A DNA stretch of 64,000 nucleotides, taken from NCBI GenBank assembly GCA_002493945.1, contig DLAL01000085.1, positions 59,229 through 123,228 on the forward strand, given 5' to 3'. Under the pieces are notes generated by a model. That model had not been told where the DNA came from, made no database searches, and worked only from the letters and a program-made list of their open reading frames with translations. The stretch is from Porphyromonadaceae bacterium UBA7048 (GTDB taxonomy: Bacteria > Bacteroidota > Bacteroidia > Bacteroidales > Muribaculaceae). Position 1 is the stretch's first letter. Each line of letters starts with the position of its first letter. Positions 57,501 through 64,000 of this stretch are shown here, in pieces. Both the position numbers and the translations under genes were made by a program.

Positions 57501-60500
57501 GACGCTCGCTACGACTACAACAACTACACCGTGTCGAACAGCGCCTGGGCCACCATCTACAATGGCGCGTCGAAGGAGCGTTTCGACCGACTCTACTACG
57601 ACACCGGCGGCAAGCAGCAGGGATTCTTCTACTACATAAACGCCGCCTCCGACCCCGGCAATATGGCATATCTGAAGCTCGACGAATTCTGCGCCGGCTC
57701 GACGCTATACGTCTCGGCATGGATGCAGGAGTTCTCCAGCGCACCGGAAGTGGCCAACCTCGCCATCAACTTCATGGCCGTGATGAAGGACGGGGAGCGA
57801 CGCCCCATCCACACCTTCGTCACCGGCTACGTGCCCGTGCCAGGCAAGTGGTATCAGGCATACTATTCATTCGTGCCCGACATCACCGATATCGACACAC
57901 AGCAGGTAGAGCACTACGAGATTGTGCTCGAGAACAACTGCACGAGCTCCAATGGCGCCGACTATGCCATCGACGACATCCGCGTCTATGTGGTCAGCCC
58001 CGTGGTGTACGCCAATCAGATAACCACTGTCTGCCGCGACAGCGATGCCGCCGACGTGAAGGTGAACATGCCCTTCGAGACTCTGCTCCAGAGCCTCGGA
58101 CGCGAGGAGAACACCGACGCCGCATCGGCTGAAGAGATTGACCTCTACTACACATTCCTTGACAAGGATATATACGACGCCGGAGCCGTAGAGAATCCCG
58201 AGAAGGCATTCTACGACGCCGTGGTCCACTTCCCCTACCGCGGCGACGACTCCAGGCGCGATTTCGGCAGGATTACCGTCAGGGACTGCTTCCTGGCCAA
58301 TCCCGAATATGACCCGAAGGACTTCACCGGAAGCATGGCTTTCCGCGACAATGACGGCGGAGAGCGACTGATCACATTCAACACCCGGCCGTCAGGTCAG
58401 GCGGTGAAGACCGGCAAGGAATTCTACATAGCTCTGTACACTCCGGCCGAAGGCGTTGTCATCGACCCTGACAGGGGCCCGGGCTACGAGCTCTTCCGCA
58501 TCGACGACCCGTGCTCCAAGAAGTGCACGCTCCGCATCGAGGCGTCAGGCGTCATCAAGGTCGACGGCAGCGTGGTATACCCGGGCGACCCAGTGGTCGT
58601 ATGCGAGAATCAGGCTCCCGTAATACAGGTCGACCTTCAGGGGCAGACCGCCGAAGGCGAGGACATAGAGATAGTGGAGCACAACGCCGTGTTCGACTGG
58701 TTCGACGGCCCGTACGAAGAATTCAGCAATATCGTCTCGGAGCAGGGCTTCACGCTCCACGAGGCGCTCATCAACATGCGCACGCTCAATCCGCGAGAGG
58801 CCGATATTGACCGCATGAAGACCGACGGCTTGTTCACAGAGGAGCAGCGCGAGTTCGTCCGCTCGTTTGTCCTTCCCTCGGACGAAAACGGCGAGACAGC
58901 GCCCCGTCTGCATCTGAGCGGCACGAGCTACGTATTCCCGCCCGTCAGGATTCCCGAAGGCGAGGAGGAAGGCAGTGCCTACGTGCTGGCCATTCCGGCA
59001 GACTATCACATAGGCGACAAGTGGCTCATCTGCACCCAGCCTACGGAGGTGCGCATCACCGTGCGCCATCAGGCACCGCAGATGTGGCACGGCGTGTCCG
59101 AAGGCATCCCCTATCCCGAAGGCCTAATCGACGTGCCGCTGCGCGCAGGTCTGCGCCAGCTGCGCAGTGTCAGCGCTGAGGCAGGGGCGTCGCCGCAGCG
59201 TATGCTCGAGGTGCCCGTGCGCCGCATCATGCCCGTGACGCCCGAAGTGACTGCCATGCGTCCGGGTTCCGACAGGCTGATATATCTGGTCGAGAGCGAT
59301 GACCCGGCGTACCACAACATCCAGGGCGGCACGGCTACCCAGGGTCCGCTTCTTGCTGCCGGACAGATCGACGACATCATAGCCGACAAATCGACGCCGG
59401 CGCTCAACATGCTCAAGATGAACTTCTTCAGCGACTTCGCCTTCCGCGAAGGATATACCTACCGCTTCCGTTACAGCTTCGATGAAGACGCCGATGCACA
59501 GGGCGGAGCCGTCTGCGAGGGTCAGGACGTGTTCACGGTCAAGGTCGTGCCCGAGTACCAGTACTGGACCGGCGAGGCCGGAACCAACTGGAACAACGAC
59601 GTCAACTGGCGCCGCGCGTCGTCGGACGACGTGATGTGCGCTCCGGACTCTCATGCCGACTTCCTCACCGACGGAGGCACGAACGACCGCACGCGCAGCT
59701 TCACCCCGATGGACTTCACGAAAGTCATCATTCCGGCATCGGCAGTGCCTCATCTCTTCGACACTCAGGATGCCGACGTGGCACTCCCCTACGGCTCCCT
59801 CCCCTGGTCGCACCAGACCGAGACCGACGCCGTGGAGGCTCCGGCCACAGAGCTGATTAACTTCGACATGGCCACGGCCGACTATCCCGGAGTGCTCCGC
59901 TGCCGCCCGTGGCTGGCCAACGAGTGCGCCGAGATACACTTCACCCCCGGCGCATGGATACTCAACCAGCAGTATCTGCGCTACTCACGCGCATGGGCCG
60001 ACATCGAGATGAAGCCCGAGCGCTGGTACTCGCTCTCGTCGCCTTTCGCAGGCACGGTGGCAGGCGACATGTATATGCCCGCGGCGAACGCACGGCAGGA
60101 GTCGGAGCGCTTTGTCCCGATATCCTTCGACCGCTCGCTGCACGACCGATTCGCTCCGGCAGTCTACCAGCGGTCATGGAACAAGGCCCGCGCCATAGTC
60201 TATGAGCGCGGCGGCTCGGACCGCAACGTATTCGTGGAGACGTCGTGGAGCAATGTGTTCAACGACGTCAGCGAGGCATACCGCACAGGCGAAGGCTTCT
60301 CCATCAAGACCGATGCCGGCGAGGTGGCCGCATACGACGCCTCGCGTCCCGTGCTGATGCGTCTGCCCAAGGACGACACATCGTACAGCTACTACACCGA
60401 CTATGACGACTTCTCCGGCAACACCACCGCCGTGCGCGACGCCCAGCTCTACCGACTCAACGAGAGCACCGCTCCGGTGCAGACTGTCATCAGCGCCGCA

Positions 60501-61457
60501 TCGGCCGGACGCTATTTCCTGACAGGCAATCCCTACATGGCCGGACTCGACATGAAGCGCTTCTTCGAGGTCAATCAGAACATCGAGGCCAAGTACTGGA
60601 TAATCAGCGAGGACACACAGAGCGCGGCCATATTCGACCCGAATATGCAGGAATTCGTAGGCACGGCCGACGGTGACGGCGCGGTGCTCGCGCCCATGCA
60701 GGGATTCTTTGTCGAGGCCAAGGCCGATGCGGAGTCGCTCACGCTGACATTCGACAATTCGATGATAACGGCAGTCCCGGATAAGACCGTGCTGCGTTCG
60801 CGCGCCGCAGACCGCGCTGACGGCATGCTGAGAATCAGCGCGCGCACGGCCGATGACGGACGCCTCATATCCTCGGCTCTCGTCCGCACCGACGTCCTCG
60901 CCTCAGACGCCTACGACCCGGCGGAAGACGCCGCCATGCTCTTCGATCCGACATTCGACGCCGAAGGACAGGTGTACACCGTGACGTCGAACCGCGCCGT
61001 GACGGTCAATACCCTGACAGCCGCCTCCGGCACTGAAGTGGGATTCCGCTCGGAGACCGACGGACGTGAGGTGACACTGCGCTTCGAGTACGACGACACG
61101 TCGGCTTTCGGAGGTCTTGTGCTCTACGATGCCGCCGACGGCACGGCCACGCCCCTGTCGGACGGTCTTGAGGTACGCGTGAAAGGCGATACGTCAGGAC
61201 GCCTCTTCATCATGTCAGGACTGGCCTCGCCCGACGGAACCGGCATCTCCGTCACGGCCGACGGCCACGCAGTCACCGTCACCTCCGGGGCTGCCGACGC
61301 CGACCTGTCGATACAGGTATGCGACATAGCCGGACGCATAGTCCGGACCATCGACGGAGCAGGCGCCTCGGCGACATTCTCGCTGGAGGAAGGCTCATAC
61401 ATCATCAGGGCCAACGACATATTCGCCGTGGCCGTAGCCAAGATAGCCATCAGATGA
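54573..61457 (+). CDS. giant discoidin-containing surface protein of the fimbrial operon
   Basis: A 2294-residue secreted protein (MTRHHILPALLFLSALFPAV). Residues about 35-175 form a discoidin/F5-8C-like domain (VFRSLIDGERNTSWNSSSS, YLEVDLGRPLDL, YRYLRFTVTANN, MAEFNIIRL). Residues about 370-520 are a beta-helical GLUG-like region (YRGTFDGRGNMLDGVNL, GIFRYVAGDATIKNLQLSV, AAGILGSNWNAGAVIIRNCGF). The centre (about 900-1800) is probably a series of Ig-like domains, but I recognise none with confidence. The last 55 residues (VCDIAGRIVRTIDGAGASAT, SYIIRANDIFAVAVAKIAIR) look like a T9SS type A sorting domain. In P. gingivalis the tip protein Mfa5 is T9SS-dependent, so a tip adhesin is a reasonable guess. 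It overlaps the DUF1573 gene by four bases. Confidence 0.83.
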   Translation: MTRHHILPALLFLSALFPAVTARAERSFLINDPSQFSCSGSQPSPEVFRSLIDGERNTSWNSSSSQPSGEHYLEVDLGRPLDLAADEDLVVYMRRADSASEAPTTLRMEGSADGFAWTTFAHAYFVYRGPMTEEYSARIRTDEPYRYLRFTVTANNSRTYYGATEHRTMSMAEFNIIRLRRTDDYSPSRVDRFRLKTDYVRDFENYTFKYSQGFPEEHNRWIGLTSWFDTVNKGKWNADGNWTADPEYWASSKIKMPSFTMLDSSTDPLIKEGKRQASHVTEHILYAVPGDAIALYPYYDLPGTTAYNERFSHWYDYTTGGDNPYLDFLIDPSLIAPVKGAGFVGGTDTHSYRPNTVYITDAASFNRFAERVNAGETGLNAVMINGFNFGKEQATMIGTAENPYRGTFDGRGNMLDGVNLDYPAEDAVGIFRYVAGDATIKNLQLSVTINITGKSFVGLIGVYKDASADNTLTVENCSGDPNIYAHGINAAGILGSNWNAGAVIIRNCGFMGKLTCLGQGDTGTSEAGLISGWLGSNARTTVENCVARPKEDANAPTTGYDVPYGWANGNEMLYRSSENSAKGVNNYIAASQNPGSSQGTWVTTDDGYVISGDFIKRLGGGWIGHAWGYPRPCGFTQHALRYYGTVATFFMPRDVYAPDGIMQTFPDGVEEYVIAADFAQHVADDKYYYDQQLYKHNFEDGTIYEPIINSRHIFRIRDGKKFADDNMSTLEKNRAYIRANRRYVSARADADFQIRFDSPVPKEGTTRSKWYYKISDMDYRRICSMAIYVYDASTEELISTDNSIFYPDMAFGGQGSREIDYVNYNACGGGGSYYRVLKCDSANAVAGKRYIVRLIAKDINGNIIKLPDGSGQDLWVQELHINFFSEDNASLLTSEQLEDDKYRRRRPAQLTERFGEPKDKIDYDEFNDLLDPEKVKDFRDYMVSLKNNPLDMPPGTTSYYFRWPLPHNDVTYSFGYDARYDYNNYTVSNSAWATIYNGASKERFDRLYYDTGGKQQGFFYYINAASDPGNMAYLKLDEFCAGSTLYVSAWMQEFSSAPEVANLAINFMAVMKDGERRPIHTFVTGYVPVPGKWYQAYYSFVPDITDIDTQQVEHYEIVLENNCTSSNGADYAIDDIRVYVVSPVVYANQITTVCRDSDAADVKVNMPFETLLQSLGREENTDAASAEEIDLYYTFLDKDIYDAGAVENPEKAFYDAVVHFPYRGDDSRRDFGRITVRDCFLANPEYDPKDFTGSMAFRDNDGGERLITFNTRPSGQAVKTGKEFYIALYTPAEGVVIDPDRGPGYELFRIDDPCSKKCTLRIEASGVIKVDGSVVYPGDPVVVCENQAPVIQVDLQGQTAEGEDIEIVEHNAVFDWFDGPYEEFSNIVSEQGFTLHEALINMRTLNPREADIDRMKTDGLFTEEQREFVRSFVLPSDENGETAPRLHLSGTSYVFPPVRIPEGEEEGSAYVLAIPADYHIGDKWLICTQPTEVRITVRHQAPQMWHGVSEGIPYPEGLIDVPLRAGLRQLRSVSAEAGASPQRMLEVPVRRIMPVTPEVTAMRPGSDRLIYLVESDDPAYHNIQGGTATQGPLLAAGQIDDIIADKSTPALNMLKMNFFSDFAFREGYTYRFRYSFDEDADAQGGAVCEGQDVFTVKVVPEYQYWTGEAGTNWNNDVNWRRASSDDVMCAPDSHADFLTDGGTNDRTRSFTPMDFTKVIIPASAVPHLFDTQDADVALPYGSLPWSHQTETDAVEAPATELINFDMATADYPGVLRCRPWLANECAEIHFTPGAWILNQQYLRYSRAWADIEMKPERWYSLSSPFAGTVAGDMYMPAANARQESERFVPISFDRSLHDRFAPAVYQRSWNKARAIVYERGGSDRNVFVETSWSNVFNDVSEAYRTGEGFSIKTDAGEVAAYDASRPVLMRLPKDDTSYSYYTDYDDFSGNTTAVRDAQLYRLNESTAPVQTVISAASAGRYFLTGNPYMAGLDMKRFFEVNQNIEAKYWIISEDTQSAAIFDPNMQEFVGTADGDGAVLAPMQGFFVEAKADAESLTLTFDNSMITAVPDKTVLRSRAADRADGMLRISARTADDGRLISSALVRTDVLASDAYDPAEDAAMLFDPTFDAEGQVYTVTSNRAVTVNTLTAASGTEVGFRSETDGREVTLRFEYDDTSAFGGLVLYDAADGTATPLSDGLEVRVKGDTSGRLFIMSGLASPDGTGISVTADGHAVTVTSGAADADLSIQVCDIAGRIVRTIDGAGASATFSLEEGSYIIRANDIFAVAVAKIAIR

Positions 61458-61834
61458 AGAAACTGATAATGACAGCACTCAGCTGTGCCCTGACGGCAGT
61501 GGCCGCCGGAGCACAGCTGAATTTCACAAGAGGCAATACCATCGACCTCGACTCCATCTCCCAGGGCGAGAAAGCCCGCGGCAGCATCACGGTGCGCAAC
61601 GACGGCACCGAACCGCTGTCCATCGTCCGTGTATTCGCCGAATGCGGCTGCACCGTCCCCGAGTATCAGCGCACACCCATCGCTCCGGGCGACACATCGG
61701 TCATCTCCGTCACCTTCGACAGCACGGGGCGCAGCTACGGACGCTTCACCAAAGCTGTGCGCATACGCACCGATTCCGGCCAGATAGCCCCGGTCATCAT
61801 AAAGGGTGTCATCCGCAAGGTCTACCGCAAGTAG
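61454..61834 (+). CDS. DUF1573 secreted protein
   Basis: A 126-residue protein with a signal peptide (MKKLIMTALSCALTAVAAGA) and one DUF1573 Ig-like domain: GEKARGSITVRNDGTEPLSIVRVFAECGCTVPEY, IAPGDTSVISVTFDSTGR and FTKAVRIRTDSG. The ECGCT motif is the family's hallmark. It starts at an ATGA overlap with the giant gene, so it is coupled to it. A periplasmic or surface helper for the fimbrial proteins is conceivable; no function is established. Confidence 0.9.
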   Translation: MKKLIMTALSCALTAVAAGAQLNFTRGNTIDLDSISQGEKARGSITVRNDGTEPLSIVRVFAECGCTVPEYQRTPIAPGDTSVISVTFDSTGRSYGRFTKAVRIRTDSGQIAPVIIKGVIRKVYRK

Positions 61835-61861
61835 GCGCCCCGGCGCTTCAGTTCCATCATA

Positions 61862-61897
61862 TCGGTTTTTTTTGTTATATTTGCAGACAAAAACCGA
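61862..61897 (+). promoter_or_regulatory. promoter of the PDDEXK ATPase gene, enclosed by an inverted repeat
   Basis: TATATTTG (61876-61883), exact TAnnTTTG, lies between the arms of a perfect 9-bp inverted repeat TCGGTTTTT/AAAAACCGA (61862-61870 and 61889-61897). The ATG follows at 61899. Confidence 0.6.
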
Positions 61898-61898
61898 A

Positions 61899-63449
61899 AT
61901 GACTATGGTACGATACGGAATAGGACAACAATCCTTCGAGGTCTTGAGAGAACGTAACTGCGTTTACGTCGACAAGACGCGGTTCATTGAAGAGATTATC
62001 AGTACAGGGAGCCAATACTACTTCCTCGGACGTCCGCGCCGTTTCGGAAAGAGTCTTTTCCTTTCGACTCTGAAATTTTTCTTTCAGGGACGCCGCGACC
62101 TCTTCAAAGGTCTGTATGCCGACACGATGGACTGGGACTGGACTCCGCATCCCGTCCTCTACATTGACCTCAACATAGAGACATACAGCAACGAGCGCGA
62201 CCTTGACGATGTGCTTGACTCCATGCTGAAGGGCTGGGAAGCTGAGTATGATGTCACCGAGGAATCGGAAAACATCTCTGTAAGGTTCAGCAATATCATT
62301 AAAGCCGCCTGCCGCAAGACAGGCAAGAAAGTGGTGATTCTCGTCGATGAATATGACAAACCGCTCGTAGGCAATCTCAACGACTCGGAGATGTTCGAGT
62401 TCTACCGCAAGAAACTCGCCTCGCTCTACTCCAACTTCAAGAGCAGCGCCGACTATATCCGTTTGGTCTTTCTTACGGGCGTGAGCCGCTTCGGACACCT
62501 GTCGGTGTTCTCGGGACTGAACAACATCATGGACATCTCCTTCGACAATCAGTTCAGCGACATATGCGGAATTACGGAGGACGAGCTGAGCGATAATTTT
62601 GCAGAGGGTATTCAGGAGCTGAGCCGGACCCACGGAAAGACGCCTGACGAAATCAAGGCTCTCCTGAAGAAATGGTACGACGGCTACCGGTTCTCCTCGC
62701 GCGGACGTGACATCTACAATCCGTTCTCCATAGTGTACGTGATGGGGACGAATGAGTTCGACAACTACTGGATTCAGTCCGGCCAGGCGACTCTTCTGAA
62801 GGAACAGCTCCGGCGCTTCGACGTCGACCTGAAGTCGCTCTTCAATGCAGAATGTGAGATTGAGGAACTCCGCGGACTCGACCTCGACAATCCCCGCCCC
62901 GTCGCTCTTCTCTATCAGACAGGATATCTGACCATAAAGTCGTACGCCGACGGACTCTACACTCTCGGCATACCGAATCAGGAAGTGAAACGCAGCTTCC
63001 TGCTCTACCTCCTGCCGGCTTATGCCAATCTTAACAACAACAGCTCGAGCTTCGTGCTGCGCAACTTCATGGCCGAGCTTAAGGCCGGCGACGCCGAAGC
63101 GTTCATGACGCGTCTGACATCGCTGTTCGCCGCGGTGCCGTACGACATGAACATGGACCGCGAGCAAAATCTCCACAATGCACTGCTGATACTCATGATG
63201 CTCATCGGCATCGACGTGCGCACCGAATACCGCACCTCGAAAGGCCGCATAGACCTCTTTATCAAGACCGACCGGTACTACTACATCATGGAGCTGAAGC
63301 TCAACCGTCCGGCACGTGAGGCCCTTGACCAGATTAATGACAGGGACTATGCGCTGCCCTTTGCCACCGACGGCCGCGAAGTCATCAGAATAGGCATCAG
63401 CTTCTCGTCGGAAGCCCGTACTATCACCGACTGGATTATTCAGGCATAA
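61899..63449 (+). CDS. AAA ATPase with C-terminal PD-(D/E)XK nuclease-like domain
   Basis: A 516-residue protein of the AAA-ATPase-like/DUF1703 group. The N-terminus YGIGQQSFEVLRERNCVYVDKT leads to a Walker-A-like FLGRPRRFGKSLFLSTL and Walker B VVILVDEYDKPLV, then FLTGVSRFGHLSVFSGLNN. The C-terminal domain has RTEYRTSKGRIDLFIKTDRYYYIMELKLNRP, the D-x(n)-E-x-K core of PD-(D/E)XK nucleases. Members are very frequent in Bacteroidales and of unknown function; defence or mobile-element roles have been suspected. I chose 61899 because the longer frame overlaps the promoter. It is unrelated in sequence to the DUF4143 ATPase at 5028. Confidence 0.9.
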   Translation: MTMVRYGIGQQSFEVLRERNCVYVDKTRFIEEIISTGSQYYFLGRPRRFGKSLFLSTLKFFFQGRRDLFKGLYADTMDWDWTPHPVLYIDLNIETYSNERDLDDVLDSMLKGWEAEYDVTEESENISVRFSNIIKAACRKTGKKVVILVDEYDKPLVGNLNDSEMFEFYRKKLASLYSNFKSSADYIRLVFLTGVSRFGHLSVFSGLNNIMDISFDNQFSDICGITEDELSDNFAEGIQELSRTHGKTPDEIKALLKKWYDGYRFSSRGRDIYNPFSIVYVMGTNEFDNYWIQSGQATLLKEQLRRFDVDLKSLFNAECEIEELRGLDLDNPRPVALLYQTGYLTIKSYADGLYTLGIPNQEVKRSFLLYLLPAYANLNNNSSSFVLRNFMAELKAGDAEAFMTRLTSLFAAVPYDMNMDREQNLHNALLILMMLIGIDVRTEYRTSKGRIDLFIKTDRYYYIMELKLNRPAREALDQINDRDYALPFATDGREVIRIGISFSSEARTITDWIIQA

Positions 63450-63492
63450 TTGACTCTTGATGTGCTGATTGCCGTGATTAGAGACTGACCCT

Positions 63493-63948
63493 TCACTTCG
63501 GGAAAGTCTCGGCAATCTGTTTCGCCACCCTTTTGATGGCTCCTTTCATATCCGCGGCATGGCTCAGGCCCAGGCCGAAAGCGCCGCGGCATGACGCCAC
63601 AGGGCGTCCGGTCATATAATCCATGAAGTTGACTGTCACGACGGCTTCCTCGTCGGTCTGTGTCACGCCGTACTTCACCAGCAGAAGCCGGCTCTGCTGC
63701 TGAGGCGTCAGTTCGCAGATCCGGAAGTCACTTACCGGTCTGAGCCTTGACGACTCGACGGCATCGAAGAGCTGTATCTCATACTCCATCAGCTCTGCAG
63801 GGATATGATATGTGTCGTTGTTGATGACAGACGCATACTCGTATTTCGAGAGGTCTACGACACTCGAAACTGTAGATTTTGACGAAGTGCACGCCGTGAG
63901 CGTCAGCATCACGGCCACGGCGACAATCAGTCTTATACGGTCAAGCAT
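63493..63948 (-). CDS. small lipoprotein of unknown function
   Basis: A 151-residue lipoprotein with lipobox LTAC (Cys20) after MLDRIRLIVAVAVMLTL. The mature part has VVTVNFMDYMTGRPVASCRGAFGLGLSHAADMKGAIKRVAKQIAETFPK, resembling small periplasmic lipoproteins with one alpha/beta domain; I do not recognise the family. It is convergent with the ATPase gene. The repeat copy at 63981 begins 33 bases upstream of its start. Confidence 0.8.
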   Translation of the reverse strand: MLDRIRLIVAVAVMLTLTACTSSKSTVSSVVDLSKYEYASVINNDTYHIPAELMEYEIQLFDAVESSRLRPVSDFRICELTPQQQSRLLLVKYGVTQTDEEAVVTVNFMDYMTGRPVASCRGAFGLGLSHAADMKGAIKRVAKQIAETFPK

Positions 63949-63980
63949 ATATTTTTCAGCTTAGTTAAACTCGGAATTAT

Positions 63981-64000
63981 AAGTAACTCGCAAAAATTAG
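63981..64000. mobile_element. start of a second MITE copy, cut by the window edge
   Basis: These 20 bases are identical to the left end of the element at 50467 and are again preceded so that TA (63980-63981) borders the repeat. Only the left terminus is in the window. Confidence 0.65.

Noticed and set aside
1..64000. CRISPR array, tRNA or rRNA genes
   Set aside because: No regularly spaced direct repeats, cloverleaf-like sequences or rRNA segments were seen on either strand, though short RNA genes could be missed by eye.

Overview
The window is 64 kb of a GC-rich Bacteroidales chromosome. SusC/SusD pairs, a hybrid two-component regulator, Mfa/Fim-type fimbrillins, TAnnTTTG promoter boxes and a lack of Shine-Dalgarno sequences place it in Bacteroidota. 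The gene content and codon use look most like Muribaculaceae; that family call is inference, because there is no rRNA or marker tree here.

Region 1 (1-10.7 kb) is mostly housekeeping: a left-edge six-hairpin glycosidase fragment, nadE-tilS (4-base overlap), rpmB-rpmG-DUF4295, a DUF4143 ATPase with a palindromic operator-like promoter, an MBL hydrolase, rsmG and a CvfB-like S1 protein sharing a divergent promoter, and glmS with two upstream dyads.

Region 2 (10.8-48.4 kb) is a large glycan-utilisation locus. On the minus strand an IPT/NHL lipoprotein, SusC, SusD and a DUF1735-like lipoprotein end at a strong terminator. It is followed by a second enzyme unit: GH76, GH32, acyltransferase, GH31 and an Asp-box (sialidase-fold) enzyme. 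Upstream lie a DUF4965 glutaminase-A-like protein, a GH43-like lipoprotein with substituted catalytic aspartates, a frame-broken HTCS regulator and a 919-residue secreted protein of unknown function. On the plus strand are a 1509-residue DUF4965-GH2 fusion, a second GH76, a GH92 and a GH125. GH76 (endo-alpha-1,6-mannanase), GH92 (alpha-mannosidase) and GH125 (exo-alpha-1,6-mannosidase) together point to alpha-mannan, for instance fungal cell-wall mannan. GH32 and GH31 in the same unit suggest a second or mixed substrate.

Region 3 (48.4-64 kb) has a LytTR/LytS-type two-component pair, a 194-bp MITE-like element with 20-bp terminal inverted repeats flanked by TA, an outer-membrane barrel protein, and a fimbrial operon. 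That operon has two fimbrillin-like lipoproteins, a 2294-residue surface protein with a discoidin-like N-terminus and a T9SS-like C-terminus, and a DUF1573 protein. It sits behind a long leader and helically phased heptamer repeats. A second ATPase with a PD-(D/E)XK-like C-terminus, a small lipoprotein and the start of a second copy of the MITE close the window.

No tRNA, rRNA or CRISPR array was seen. Several secreted proteins share a C-terminal motif resembling a type A T9SS sorting domain.
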